From Pseudomonas sp. PDM18 (GTDB lineage: Bacteria > Pseudomonadota > Gammaproteobacteria > Pseudomonadales > Pseudomonadaceae), in assembly GCF_014852585.1 (NCBI RefSeq), contig NZ_JACVBX010000001.1, positions 806,001 to 870,000 on the forward strand: a DNA stretch of 64,000 bases. Direction: 5' to 3'. The notes below the pieces were generated by a model. The model had not been told where the DNA came from. It ran no database searches and saw only the letters and a program-made list of their open reading frames with translations. The translations under genes and the position numbers were made by a program. Positions 51,362-61,324 of this stretch are shown here, piece by piece. How positions within the stretch are numbered: the first letter of the stretch is position 1; each line of letters begins with the position of its first letter.

Positions 51362-52474
51362 TCAGGCCAGCGACATCAGCGCATCGCGGCTGAAGGGCTT
51401 GATGTCCGCCAGGCGGCCATCGCGTACCTTCACTGCCCAGTCCGGGTCAACCAGCAGGGCGCGGCCAACAGCCACCAGGTCGAACTCTTCCTTGTTCAGG
51501 CGCTCCAGCAGACCGTCGATACCCGACGGCTGGGCGACTTCCTCAGTGTTGCCGAAGAAGGCGAGGAACTCGCTGCCATCCAGGCCGACGTTACCGACGG
51601 TGATGGTCGGCTTGCCGATGAGTTGGCGGGTCCACCCGGCCAGGTTGAGGTCGGAGCCTTCGAATTCCGGAATCCAGAAGCGGCGGGTAGAGCAGTGGAA
51701 GATGTCCACGCCGGCATCCGACAGCGGCTTGAGGAAGGCTTCCAGCTCTTCGGCGGTCTGTACCAGGCGGGCGCTGTAGTCCTGCTGCTTCCACTGGGAG
51801 AAGCGGAAGATGATCGGGTAGTCGGGGCCGACGGCCGCGCGCACGGCCTGGATCAGCTCGATGGCGAAGCGCGAACGGTTGGCCAGGCTGCCACCGTATT
51901 CGTCGGTGCGCTTGTTGCTGCCGTCCCAGAAGAACTGGTCGATCAGGTAGCCGTGGGCGCCGTGGATTTCCACGCCGTCCATGCCGATGGCCTTCGCGTC
52001 GACGGCGGCCTGGGCGAAGGCGGCGATGACATCCTGGATGTCCTGCCTGGTCATCTCATGGACCAGCACGGTGCCGTCCTTTTCCTTGCCGCTGGGACCG
52101 TAACCCGGAACGCTGGCGTCCGGCTCGGTACCCAGGCGGCGCACGGCGCCGACGTGCCACAGTTGCGGGACGATCTTGCCGCCTTCGGCATGCACGGCGT
52201 CGACCACCTGCTTCCAGCCGGCCAGGGCGTCTTCACCGTAGAAGCGCGGTACGTTCGGGTAACCGTTGGCGGCCTTGTGGTTGACCGTGGTGCCTTCGGT
52301 GACGATCAGGCCGACGCCGGCAGCCGCGCGGCGACGGTAGTACTCGACCACCTGGGCATGGGGTACGCCGCCCGGGGTGAAGTTGCGGGTCATCGGCGCC
52401 ATCACGATGCGCGTGGGCAGTTCCAGGCCGCCCAGGCGGAAGGGCGAGAACAGGGTGTCTACGGATGCGGTCAT
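51362..52474 (-). CDS. NADH:flavin oxidoreductase, Old Yellow Enzyme family
   Basis: The 370-residue FMN enzyme has the OYE barrel start LFSPFRLGGLELPTRIVMAPMTRN and the active-site block MDGVEIHGAHGYLIDQFFWDGSNKRTDEYGGSLANRSRF. The C-terminal phosphate site ends FDLVAVGRALLVDPDWAVKVRDG. GGAG six nt upstream favours the ATG at 52474 over that at 52486. Such enzymes reduce electrophilic alkenes, nitro compounds and nitrate esters. A TetR gene lies upstream and the two share a 14-bp operator-like site, which resembles the nemRA layout. Confidence 0.93.
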   Translation of the reverse strand: MTASVDTLFSPFRLGGLELPTRIVMAPMTRNFTPGGVPHAQVVEYYRRRAAAGVGLIVTEGTTVNHKAANGYPNVPRFYGEDALAGWKQVVDAVHAEGGKIVPQLWHVGAVRRLGTEPDASVPGYGPSGKEKDGTVLVHEMTRQDIQDVIAAFAQAAVDAKAIGMDGVEIHGAHGYLIDQFFWDGSNKRTDEYGGSLANRSRFAIELIQAVRAAVGPDYPIIFRFSQWKQQDYSARLVQTAEELEAFLKPLSDAGVDIFHCSTRRFWIPEFEGSDLNLAGWTRQLIGKPTITVGNVGLDGSEFLAFFGNTEEVAQPSGIDGLLERLNKEEFDLVAVGRALLVDPDWAVKVRDGRLADIKPFSRDALMSLA

Positions 52475-52497
52475 TGAGGTCTCCATGACGACCAGGC

Positions 52498-52511
52498 GAC
52501 CGGTCGTCTCG
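52498..52511. promoter_or_regulatory. TetR operator copy in front of the OYE gene
   Basis: GACCGGTCGTCTCG, with the 8-bp palindromic core GACCGGTC, recurs identically at 53149-53162 before the TetR gene. It is followed by T-runs in both places. Its position 24-37 nt before the OYE start fits repression by the neighbouring TetR protein. Confidence 0.8.
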
Positions 52512-52543
52512 TTTTTGGAAAGGAAAATGATGACTCAGGCAGA

Positions 52544-53134
52544 TCAGGCCTGAAGCAGGTGCTCCAGGCGTTCGATAAAGCGCTCCACCGGTTTGAGCGA
52601 GGCACTGACTTTCATCCGTGCCAGCACGCCCTGCCAGGCGTTGCCGATGAACTCGGCGAGGGATTCGGCGTTTTCCGCTGCCGGCAGCTCACCAGCGCGC
52701 TGGGCGTCGATCAGGCAGCCACGCAAGGTGTCGATGGACTGCTGGAGGATGCCGTCGACCCGCTCGGCGATGGCCGGCGACAGTTCGGCCATCTCGAAGC
52801 TCAGGCTGCCGATGAAGCAGTGGTATTCGAGCTTCTCCTGGCGGGCGAAATGCGCCAGCAGTTCGCGGTAATAGGTGAGGATGCGCGCACGCGGGCCCAG
52901 TGCCGGGTTGCCCAGCGCCTCGGCGTAGCGCGCCAGGCGCGGTGCGTACAGGTGCTCCAGGGCCTGCAGGGCAAAGTCTTCCTTGCTCTCGAAGTAGTGA
53001 TAGAAGGAGCCCTTGGGGATGCCGGCGGCCTGGACGATGTCCAGTACGCCGGTGCCGTGGTAGCCGCTGCGGGTCATCGCCAGGGAGCCCTTGGCGAGGA
53101 TCAGGTCGCGTTTGTCGAGTCGGATGCTGTTCAT
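52544..53134 (-). CDS. TetR-family repressor of the Old Yellow Enzyme gene (NemR-like)
   Basis: The 196-residue regulator has the N-terminal HTH KRDLILAKGSLAMTRSGYHGTGVLDIVQAAGIPKGSFYHYFESKEDFALQAL. The C-terminal ligand domain contains a Cys in YHCFIGSLSFEMAE, the position used for sensing electrophiles in NemR-like repressors. The ATG at 53134 is the family start. The identical operator-like sites before this gene and before the downstream OYE gene indicate autoregulation together with control of the reductase. Confidence 0.92.
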   Translation of the reverse strand: MNSIRLDKRDLILAKGSLAMTRSGYHGTGVLDIVQAAGIPKGSFYHYFESKEDFALQALEHLYAPRLARYAEALGNPALGPRARILTYYRELLAHFARQEKLEYHCFIGSLSFEMAELSPAIAERVDGILQQSIDTLRGCLIDAQRAGELPAAENAESLAEFIGNAWQGVLARMKVSASLKPVERFIERLEHLLQA

Positions 53135-53148
53135 GGGCGCAAGAATAT

Positions 53149-53162
53149 GACCGGTCGTCTCG
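53149..53162. promoter_or_regulatory. TetR operator copy in front of the tetR gene
   Basis: The identical 14-bp GACCGGTCGTCTCG is 15 nt upstream of the TetR start codon, in the same orientation as the copy at 52498. It implies negative autoregulation. Confidence 0.8.
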
Positions 53163-53208
53163 CTTTTTCCAGCACCATTGATCGCAGTGATTTTCCTCCA
53201 GAAACGAA

Positions 53209-54099
53209 TCAGCGAATCGCCGGGCTTTCCAGCAGCTCTGCCAAGCCTTCCTGCAACAGTTCGCGCAGGCGCTCCACCACTGCTTCCGGCTCGGCTTCGC
53301 TGCGATGCAGGCACAGGCCCAGCGGCGCCATCAACGGCAGGCCGGCGCGCTCGGCGTCCAGCCGTTCGACGCTGGCCGGCAGACCGATCGGTGTGCGCAG
53401 GCCGACGCCCAGCCCGGCGCCGACTCCCGCCCAGATGCCGGACAACCCGGCACTGGTGAACGCCACGCGCCAGGGGATACCGGCGCGATCCAGCGCCGCC
53501 GTTGCCGCGCTGCGCAGCAGGCACGGCGCCTCCAGCATCACCAGTGGCAAGGGTTCCGCGCCGGGAGATGGGAGTGCGTCCGGCGCACCGATCCAGCATT
53601 GCGTCACGGCGCCGACGCGCTCCATGTGCGGCGTGCGTTCGCCGGTTTCCCAGGCCAGCGCCAGGTCCAATTCACCGTTGCGCACACCTTCGATGAGTTG
53701 CTGATTGCGTGCCGTGCGTACCTCGATGCGCACCTTGGGGTGGGCGCGGGCGAAGCGTGCCAGCACGGCGGGCAGCAGGGTTTCACCGAAGTCTTCCTGC
53801 AGACCAAGGCGCACCCGGCCTTCCAGCGAGCCACCGCGCAAGGCGCCGGCGGCTTCGTCGTTCAACTCCAGCAGCCGGCGGGCATAGGCCAGCAGCGTCT
53901 CGCCCGCCTCGGTCAGCGCCATGCCACGCCCCTCACGGCGCAGCACCGGAGTGCCGGCCTGCTCTTCCAGCTTCTTCAGCTGCGCGCTGACGGCGGAAGT
54001 GGAACGCCCCAGGCGATCCGCCGCGCGGGCGAAGCTGCCCAGCTCGATGCCGGTGACGAAGGTGCGCAGCACGTCGAGGTCGAAGTTGATGCGGGCCAT
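53209..54099 (-). CDS. LysR-family regulator divergent from a tautomerase gene
   Basis: The 296-residue protein has the N-terminal HTH FDLDVLRTFVTGIELGSFARAADRLGRSTSAVSAQLKKLEEQAGTPVLRREGRGMALTEAGE. The effector domain starts with GRVRLGLQEDFGETLLPAVLARFARAHPKVRIEV. AGGA seven nt ahead favours the ATG at 54099; another ATG at 54108 is possible. It is divergent from the tautomerase gene across a 107-nt AT-rich gap and probably controls it. Confidence 0.9.
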   Translation of the reverse strand: MARINFDLDVLRTFVTGIELGSFARAADRLGRSTSAVSAQLKKLEEQAGTPVLRREGRGMALTEAGETLLAYARRLLELNDEAAGALRGGSLEGRVRLGLQEDFGETLLPAVLARFARAHPKVRIEVRTARNQQLIEGVRNGELDLALAWETGERTPHMERVGAVTQCWIGAPDALPSPGAEPLPLVMLEAPCLLRSAATAALDRAGIPWRVAFTSAGLSGIWAGVGAGLGVGLRTPIGLPASVERLDAERAGLPLMAPLGLCLHRSEAEPEAVVERLRELLQEGLAELLESPAIR

Positions 54100-54206
54100 G
54101 GCAACCATCCTGATTATTCGAACTATCGGTCAAATATTTCCCGATTTTCCGAATCAAATTGCCGGGCTAGCCTGAACTCGTCAATCACTCACCGAGGAAC
54201 GGCGCC

Positions 54207-54614
54207 ATGCCTACCGTCCGCATCTCCCTGCTCAAGGGCAAGCAGCCCGACTACCTCCGCGAACTCGCCGACACCGTCTACGACGCCATGCACGAGGCCT
54301 TCAACGTGCCGGAGGGCGATCAGTTCGTGATGATCCACCAGCACGAGGCAGAAGAGTTCGTGTTCAACCGTCACTACCTGGGAGGGCCGCGGAGCAACGA
54401 CTTCGTGCTGATCGCCATCACCATTGGCCGCCCACGGGACTCGCAGATCAAGCAGGCACTCTACCGCCGGCTCAACGCGCTGCTGGGCGAGCGACTGGGA
54501 TTGGCCAGCGAGGACGTGATGGTGCAGATCACCACCAGCGAGGCGGACGACTGGTCCTTCGGCGGCGGACGCATGGGCGTGCTGACGCGCCCCGATGCGG
54601 TCAGTGCCAGCTGA
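54207..54614 (+). CDS. Tautomerase (MIF/4-oxalocrotonate superfamily)
   Basis: The 135-residue protein begins MPTVRISLLKG. After Met removal, Pro1 would be the catalytic base of this superfamily. The rest (ELADTVYDAMHEAFNVPEGDQFVMIHQHEAEEFVF, then RSNDFVLIAITIGRPRDSQIKQALYRRLNALLGERLGL) is a double beta-alpha-beta unit as in Tautomerase_2 proteins. Its C-terminus overlaps the convergent nitroreductase gene by 14 nt. The substrate is unknown; the neighbours suggest detoxification. Confidence 0.9.
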   Translation: MPTVRISLLKGKQPDYLRELADTVYDAMHEAFNVPEGDQFVMIHQHEAEEFVFNRHYLGGPRSNDFVLIAITIGRPRDSQIKQALYRRLNALLGERLGLASEDVMVQITTSEADDWSFGGGRMGVLTRPDAVSAS

Positions 54615-55341
54615 CGCGCTGCTCCAGCGGGAAGCGCAGGCGCGGGTTGTAGACGCCGTTGTCGGCAGCCCGCCCGACGGCCAGCAGCATGATCGGCACT
54701 GCGCGCCGGGGAATCTGCAGCACCTTGCGCAGCCGCACCTCGTCGAAGCCCTCCATGGGGCAGGTGGCAAAGCCGTGGCTCTGCAAGGCGAGCATCAGGT
54801 TCTGCGCCGCCAGCGAGGTGGACTTCACCGCCCACAGCCGCATCTCGGCGTGGCTGTTGGGTTGGCGCATCAGCGCGCGGCGCAGGCCGACCACCGAGTA
54901 GAGCGCACGCTTGAACAGCCCGAGAAGGCCGAACGCGCCCTGGTTGTACTGGAAGGGCGCGGTGCGCTGGTAGAAGTCGCGCACCTTGTCCGGAACGTTA
55001 GCTTCGGGCCACTGATCGAGGATCGCCGCGCAGGACTCGCGCCAGGTATCCGGGCGCGCCAGCACGGCGATCAGCACCGGAGCCGTGCGCGCCGCATTCT
55101 GCCCTAGGCACACTGGCGCCAGCCGGCGGCGCAGCTCGGCATCGCGTATCACCTGGAAGCTCCAGGGCTGCAGGTTGCAGGCATTGGGCGCCAGCACCGC
55201 CTGTTCCAGGCAGTCGCGCAGCACGACATCCGGCACCGGCTCGTCGAGGAAACGGCGCACCGCGCGGCGCTGTTCGATCAGGGCGCGCAAGGCATCGGGC
55301 GTGGCGGGCAGGCAGGCGGACTCGACGGCAAAACGGCTCAT
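54601..55341 (-). CDS. Nitroreductase family protein
   Basis: The 246-residue FMN-dependent enzyme has the family start ALIEQRRAVRRFLDEPVPDVVLRDCLEQAVLAPNACNLQPWSFQVI. The region SLAAQNLMLALQSHGFATCPMEGFDEVRLRKVLQIPRRAVPIMLLAVG closes the FMN and NAD(P)H site. An insertion of about 30 residues in the middle (about 120-150) is longer than in NfsB. It reduces nitroaromatics, quinones or similar electrophiles. It converges with the tautomerase gene. Confidence 0.9.
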   Translation of the reverse strand: MSRFAVESACLPATPDALRALIEQRRAVRRFLDEPVPDVVLRDCLEQAVLAPNACNLQPWSFQVIRDAELRRRLAPVCLGQNAARTAPVLIAVLARPDTWRESCAAILDQWPEANVPDKVRDFYQRTAPFQYNQGAFGLLGLFKRALYSVVGLRRALMRQPNSHAEMRLWAVKSTSLAAQNLMLALQSHGFATCPMEGFDEVRLRKVLQIPRRAVPIMLLAVGRAADNGVYNPRLRFPLEQRVSWH

Positions 55342-55454
55342 GGCGGGCTCCGGAAGCAGGTCGCCCGATTAAGCCGCCACCATCGGCGTGGAACAAGACG
55401 AAAGGGAGAAATGCCGGCGGGATTGGCGCATGCGCCCTCTCCCGCCGGGAAAGA

Positions 55455-55940
55455 TCAGGCGCCCAGCGCCTTCTCGATAGCGTGGATCAGCGCCGGATCA
55501 TCCGGCGTGGTGCGCGGGCTGAAGCGGGCCAGCACACGGCCATCCGGGCCGAGGAGGAACTTCTCGAAATTCCAGGTGATGTCGCCGGGGAACTCGGCGC
55601 CCTCGCCCGCGAGCAGACGGTACAGCGGGTGGCGCTCGGAGCCGTTCACCTCGAGCTTGCCCGACATGGGGAAGCTGACCCCGTAGTTCAGCGAGCAGAA
55701 CGACTGGATCTCGGATTCGCTGCCCGGCTCCTGCCCGGCGAACTGGTTGCATGGCAGGCCCAGCACCACGAACCCCTGATCCTTGTATTGCTGGTAGAGC
55801 TGCTCCAGACCGGTGTACTGCGGAGTCAGGCCGCATTTCGAGGCGACGTTGACCACCAGCACGACCTTGCCCTTGAGCGGGGCCAGCGGCAGATCCTGGC
55901 CGTCGAGACCATGCAGCGTCAGATCGTGAAAAGCGCTCAT
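55455..55940 (-). CDS. Glutathione peroxidase (thiol peroxidase type)
   Basis: The 161-residue enzyme has the peroxidatic Cys36 in VNVASKCGLTPQYTGLE, the block GLPCNQFAGQEPGSESEIQSFC with the conserved Gln and a second Cys, and DITWNFEKFLLGPDG with the conserved Trp and Asn. Such Cys-type GPx proteins usually use thioredoxin. The ATG at 55940 is the family start. It removes hydrogen peroxide and organic hydroperoxides in the cytoplasm. It sits between the nitroreductase and slyD. Confidence 0.95.
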   Translation of the reverse strand: MSAFHDLTLHGLDGQDLPLAPLKGKVVLVVNVASKCGLTPQYTGLEQLYQQYKDQGFVVLGLPCNQFAGQEPGSESEIQSFCSLNYGVSFPMSGKLEVNGSERHPLYRLLAGEGAEFPGDITWNFEKFLLGPDGRVLARFSPRTTPDDPALIHAIEKALGA

Positions 55941-56158
55941 TGCTTGCTCCTTGAAGAGGTAGGCACAAAGTGCCCGCGCAGGGAGCGGACAACGCGTCCG
56001 TCGTGCTGCGCAATCCCAGTCGATACGGGAAAAATGCCCTGGCATTCTTTGCAGTTACAGCGACTTGCATGAGAAAGGCGCCCGAAGGCGCCTTTCACGA
56101 TTGAGCGTAGCAGCTCAATGATGGCTGCACCCGGTCGAAGGCGACCGAGTGACGGCAA

Positions 56159-56644
56159 TCAGTGGTGGTGACCACCTTCGCCATGCACGTGGCCATGGGC
56201 GACTTCTTCGGCGGAAGCGTCGCGGATGTCGACCACTTTCACCTTGAAGTTCAGGCGCTGGCCGGCCAGCGGGTGGTTGCCGTCGACGATCACGTCATCG
56301 CCTTCGATGTCGCGGATGGTGACGATCTGCATGCCGCCGTCCGGCGCGGAAGCGTGGAACTGCATGCCGACTTCCAGCTCGTCCACGCCTTCGAACATTT
56401 CGCGGGTCAGGGTGGCAACCAGCTCGGCGCTGTATTCGCCGTAGGCATCGGCCGGCTCGACGGTCACGTCCAGCTCGTCACCGACCTGCTTGCCTTCCAG
56501 GGCCTTTTCCAGGCCGCCGATGATGTTGCTGGCGCCGTGCAGGTAAACCAGCGGAGCGCCACCGGCGGAGCTGTCGATGACCTCACCCGCGTCGTTGGTC
56601 AGGGTATAGTCGATGGAAACCGCCTTGTTGGCCGCGATCTGCAT
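56159..56644 (-). CDS. slyD: FKBP-type peptidyl-prolyl isomerase SlyD
   Basis: The 161-residue SlyD has a split FKBP domain ([60 protein letters not shown]) interrupted by the IF chaperone domain (about 66-130). The short His-rich tail HGHVHGEGGHHH can bind nickel; it is much shorter than in E. coli. It folds proteins and handles Ni. Its start codon overlaps the apparent start of the divergent DUF3565 gene at a CATG. Confidence 0.94.
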   Translation of the reverse strand: MQIAANKAVSIDYTLTNDAGEVIDSSAGGAPLVYLHGASNIIGGLEKALEGKQVGDELDVTVEPADAYGEYSAELVATLTREMFEGVDELEVGMQFHASAPDGGMQIVTIRDIEGDDVIVDGNHPLAGQRLNFKVKVVDIRDASAEEVAHGHVHGEGGHHH

Positions 56645-56945
56645 GGTTCGAAACCTATCTGATATAGAAGTTGAGCGCGTAAGTTTACGCGGCGACGCCC
56701 CCGAATGCGACCCGAAGACGGACGGACGGGATCACGCGGCCCCGCCGCGCCTGCTTGACTTTCATCAGGACGAAGACGGCCACTGGGTGGCAGTCTTGTC
56801 CTGCGGCCATACCCAGCATCTGCGCCACCAGCCGCCCTGGCAGTCTCGGCCCTGGGTGCTGGACCCGCAGCAGCGCATGGCGCAGATCGGCCGCGACTTC
56901 CCCTGCGGCTGGTGCGCCAAAGATTCCGACAGCAACAAGGAGTAG
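56643..56945 (+). CDS. DUF3565 zinc-ribbon-like small protein; start uncertain
   Basis: The protein has up to 100 residues. From about residue 37 it is a good DUF3565 match: [55 protein letters not shown], with CGH and CxxC as likely zinc ligands. The only in-frame ATG (56643) overlaps the slyD start in divergent orientation, which would put both initiation sites on the same bases. The first 36 residues look unlike the family. Initiation at a non-ATG codon nearer to the domain is possible. The stop is 2 nt before ackA. Confidence 0.75.
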   Translation: MVRNLSDIEVERVSLRGDAPECDPKTDGRDHAAPPRLLDFHQDEDGHWVAVLSCGHTQHLRHQPPWQSRPWVLDPQQRMAQIGRDFPCGWCAKDSDSNKE

Positions 56946-56947
56946 GC

Positions 56948-58138
<1,191 letters not shown>

Positions 58139-58199
58139 AGATTCATCGGTCGCGCCCCACAAGGGCACAGACCACTCCCGCACGGCTTAAGGAGCCCGG

Positions 58200-60326
58200 A
58201 TGCACACCTTCTTCCTCGCGCCGACCGGTTTCGGTGTCGGCCTGACGTCCACCAGCCTGGGCTTGATCCGCGCCCTGCAACGCGCCGGCCTGAAAGTCGG
58301 CTTCTTCAAGCCCATCGCCCAGCCCCACGCCGGGGACGACGGCCCGGAGCGTTCCAGCGAACTGGTCGCGCGCACCCACGGCCTCAACGCACCCACCCCG
58401 CTATCGCTATCCAAGGTCGAGCGCATGCTCGGCGACGGCCTGCTCGACGAGCTGCTCGAGGACATCGTCGGCATGTACAACAGCGCCGCCGTCGACAAGG
58501 ACGTGATGATCGTCGAGGGCATGGTGCCGACCAAGCACGCCAGCTACGCCGCGCGTATCAACGCGCACCTGGCGCGCAGCGTGGACGCCGAGGTGATCCT
58601 CGTCTCCGCGCCGGACAACGAGACGGTGAGCGAGCTGTCCGACCGCATCGAGATCCTCGCCCAGCTGTTCGGCGGCCCGCGCGACCCGCACCTGGCCGGC
58701 CTGATCGTGAACAAGGTGCGCGGCGGCGAGCGCGAGGACATGCCCCGCGACGCCGAGGAAGCCGCGCGGTTGTTCGGCGAGCGCCTGAAGGAACACTCGC
58801 CGCTGCTGCGCGACGGCGACGTGCGCCTGCTCGGCTGCATTCCCTGGCAGGACGAGATGAACGCGCCGCGCACCCGCGACGTGGCCGACCTGCTGGACGC
58901 CAGCGTGCTCAACGCCGGCGACTACGAGCAACGCCGCGTGCAGAAGATCATCCTCTGCGCGCCCTCCGCGCCCAACACCGTGCACCTGCTCAAGCCCGGC
59001 GTGCTGGTGGTGGTGCCGGGCGACCGCGATGACATCATCCTCGCCGCCTGCCTGGCTGCCATGAACGGCGTGCCGCTGGCCGGCCTGCTGCTGTGCTCGG
59101 GACTGGCGCCGGACGCGCGGATCATGGAGCTTTGCCGCAGTGCGCTGCAGAGCGGCCTGCCGGTGCTGACGGTGAAGACCGGCTCCTTCGACACCGCCGG
59201 CGACCTGTCGCGGATGAACAAGGAAATCCCGGTGGACGACCGCGAGCGCGCCGAGCGCGTCACCGAGTTCGTCGCCGAACACATCGACTTCGAGTGGCTC
59301 AAGGACCGCTGCGGCGCGCCCCACGAACTGCGCCTGTCGCCGCCGGTGTTCCGCTACCAGCTGACCCAACGCGCCAACCGTGCCGGCAAGCGCATCGTCC
59401 TGCCAGAAGGCAGCGAGCCGCGCACCGTACAGGCCGCCGCCATCTGCCACGCCCGCGGCATCGCCCGTTGCGTGCTGTTGGCCAAGCCCGTCGACGTGCA
59501 GGCCGTCGCGCAGATGCTCGGCATCGTGCTGCCCGAGGACCTGGAGGTGGTCGACCCGGACCTGGTGCGCAGCCGCTACGTCGAGCCCATGGTCGAGCTG
59601 CGCAAGGGCAAGAGCCTGAACGCGCCGATGGCCGAGCAGCAACTGGAGGACAACGTGGTGCTGGGCACCATGATGCTCGCCCTGGACGAAGTGGACGGCC
59701 TGGTCTCCGGCGCCATCCACACCACCGCCAACACCATTCGCCCGGCCTTGCAACTGATCAAGACGGCGCCCGGCTACAACCTGGTGTCCTCGGTGTTCTT
59801 CATGTTGCTGCCCGACCAGGTGGTGGTCTACGGCGACTGCGCCGTGAATCCCGATCCTTCGGCCAGTGACCTGGCGGAGATCGCCCTGCAGAGTGCCGCC
59901 TCGGCGCAGGCGTTCGGCCTCACCCCGCGGGTGGCGATGATCAGCTACTCCACCGGCGATTCCGGAACTGGCGCAGATGTCGAGAAAGTCCGCGAAGCTA
60001 CGCGCATCGCGCGGGAAAAACGCCCCGATCTGTTGATCGACGGCCCCTTGCAGTATGATGCCGCCGCCATCGCCAGCGTGGGCCGCCAGAAGGCGCCCGA
60101 CAGCCCGGTGGCCGGACGCGCCAACGTGTATGTGTTCCCCGACCTGAACACCGGGAACACCACCTACAAGGCGGTCCAGCGCAGTGCCGACTGCGTCAGC
60201 ATCGGGCCGATGCTGCAGGGCTTGCGCAAACCGGTGAACGACCTGTCGCGCGGGGCGCTGGTGGACGACATCGTCTATACCATCGCGCTGACGGCGATCC
60301 AGGCGGACAGCGGCAAGGACGGCTGA
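58200..60326 (+). CDS. pta: Phosphate acetyltransferase (long form)
   Basis: The 708-residue enzyme transfers acetyl between CoA and phosphate. The N-terminal part (1-220) is the P-loop/BioD-like domain (FFLAPTGFGVGLTSTSLGLIRALQRAGLKVGFFKPI). The DRTGG domain follows (about 225-360). The catalytic domain (about 385-705) contains RIVLPEGSEPRTVQAA, VSGAIHTTANTIRPALQLI and RGALVDDIVYTIALTAIQ. This long three-domain form is usually allosterically regulated. It lies directly downstream of ackA. Confidence 0.97.
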   Translation: MHTFFLAPTGFGVGLTSTSLGLIRALQRAGLKVGFFKPIAQPHAGDDGPERSSELVARTHGLNAPTPLSLSKVERMLGDGLLDELLEDIVGMYNSAAVDKDVMIVEGMVPTKHASYAARINAHLARSVDAEVILVSAPDNETVSELSDRIEILAQLFGGPRDPHLAGLIVNKVRGGEREDMPRDAEEAARLFGERLKEHSPLLRDGDVRLLGCIPWQDEMNAPRTRDVADLLDASVLNAGDYEQRRVQKIILCAPSAPNTVHLLKPGVLVVVPGDRDDIILAACLAAMNGVPLAGLLLCSGLAPDARIMELCRSALQSGLPVLTVKTGSFDTAGDLSRMNKEIPVDDRERAERVTEFVAEHIDFEWLKDRCGAPHELRLSPPVFRYQLTQRANRAGKRIVLPEGSEPRTVQAAAICHARGIARCVLLAKPVDVQAVAQMLGIVLPEDLEVVDPDLVRSRYVEPMVELRKGKSLNAPMAEQQLEDNVVLGTMMLALDEVDGLVSGAIHTTANTIRPALQLIKTAPGYNLVSSVFFMLLPDQVVVYGDCAVNPDPSASDLAEIALQSAASAQAFGLTPRVAMISYSTGDSGTGADVEKVREATRIAREKRPDLLIDGPLQYDAAAIASVGRQKAPDSPVAGRANVYVFPDLNTGNTTYKAVQRSADCVSIGPMLQGLRKPVNDLSRGALVDDIVYTIALTAIQADSGKDG

Positions 60327-60407
60327 AACCCAAGGCACGAGGGATGTGCCCAAGAACGCATCACGCGCCCGGCCGACCGGGTGCCTACGTACAAGGACCA
60401 TTCCTCG

Positions 60408-61316
60408 ATGTTGAGTTTCCTCCCGCACACCCTGCGCGGCATCCTCGCCACCCTGATCCTGGTGACGAGCACGCTGTGCTGGTGCATTCCGCTGCTGGGC
60501 ATGTCGATCATCAAGCTGCTGCTGCCCTTCAACGCCGCCCAGCTGGCGCTCAGCAAGATCATGAGCGTGATCGCCGAAAGCTGGATCACCTGCAACAAGG
60601 GCTGGATGAACCTGGTCCGCAACACCGGCTGGAACGTGCAGGGCCTGCAGGGGCTGCACTACGACCATTCCTACCTGGTCACGAGCAACCACCAGAGCTG
60701 GGTGGACATCCTCGTCCTGCAGTACCAGCTCAACCGCCGCATTCCGCTGCTGCGCTTCTTCCTCAAGCAGGAACTGATCTGGGTCCCGGTGATCGGCCTG
60801 TGCTGGTGGGCGCTCGATTTCCCCTTCATGAAGCGCTATACAAAGGCCTACCTCGCCAAGCACCCGGAAAAAAAAGGCAAGGACCTGGAAACCACCCGCA
60901 AGGCGTGCGCCAAGTTCAGCCGCATCCCGGTGGCGATCTTCAACTTCCTTGAAGGCACCCGCTTCACCCCGGCCAAGCATGACGAGCAGAACTCGCCGTT
61001 CCAGCACCTGCTCAAGCCCAAGGCCGGCGGCATTGCCTTCGTCCTCGATGCCATGGGCGAGCAGCTGCGTACCCTGGTGAACGTGACCATCCACTACCCC
61101 GACGGCCGCCCGACCTTCTGGTGCCTGCTGTCCGGCCGCCTGCGCTCGGTGGTGGTGCGCTTCGAGGAGCTGGAAATCCCCCGCCAGTTCATCGGCAAGA
61201 GCTATGACCAGGACGAGGGCTATCGCGCCGAATTCCAGCTGTGGGTGAACCAGCTGTGGGAGCGCAAGGACCAGTTGCTGAGCCAGCTGCACCGCGAGTT
61301 CCCCGCCAAGGCCTGA
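60408..61316 (+). CDS. 1-acyl-sn-glycerol-3-phosphate acyltransferase-like (PlsC/YihG)
   Basis: The 302-residue membrane acyltransferase has an N-terminal anchor region and catalytic motif I NHQSWVDIL (HX4D). FPFMKRYTKAYLAKHPEKKGKDLETTRKAC follows, then motif III FLEGTRFTPAKHDEQ. The phrase and length match the YihG/acyltransferase group annotated in many Pseudomonas. AAGGA precedes the ATG at 60408; a GTG nine codons earlier is less likely. It may acylate lysophosphatidic acid in phospholipid synthesis. A 76-bp repeat follows immediately. Confidence 0.9.
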   Translation: MLSFLPHTLRGILATLILVTSTLCWCIPLLGMSIIKLLLPFNAAQLALSKIMSVIAESWITCNKGWMNLVRNTGWNVQGLQGLHYDHSYLVTSNHQSWVDILVLQYQLNRRIPLLRFFLKQELIWVPVIGLCWWALDFPFMKRYTKAYLAKHPEKKGKDLETTRKACAKFSRIPVAIFNFLEGTRFTPAKHDEQNSPFQHLLKPKAGGIAFVLDAMGEQLRTLVNVTIHYPDGRPTFWCLLSGRLRSVVVRFEELEIPRQFIGKSYDQDEGYRAEFQLWVNQLWERKDQLLSQLHREFPAKA

Positions 61317-61324
61317 CTCGATCC

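Noticed and set aside
58407-61292. 961-codon open frame on the minus strand
   Set aside because: It is antisense to pta and the acyltransferase, which are unmistakable. Long antisense frames are expected at this GC content, and the product (rich in H, G, Q, A, R) resembles no family.
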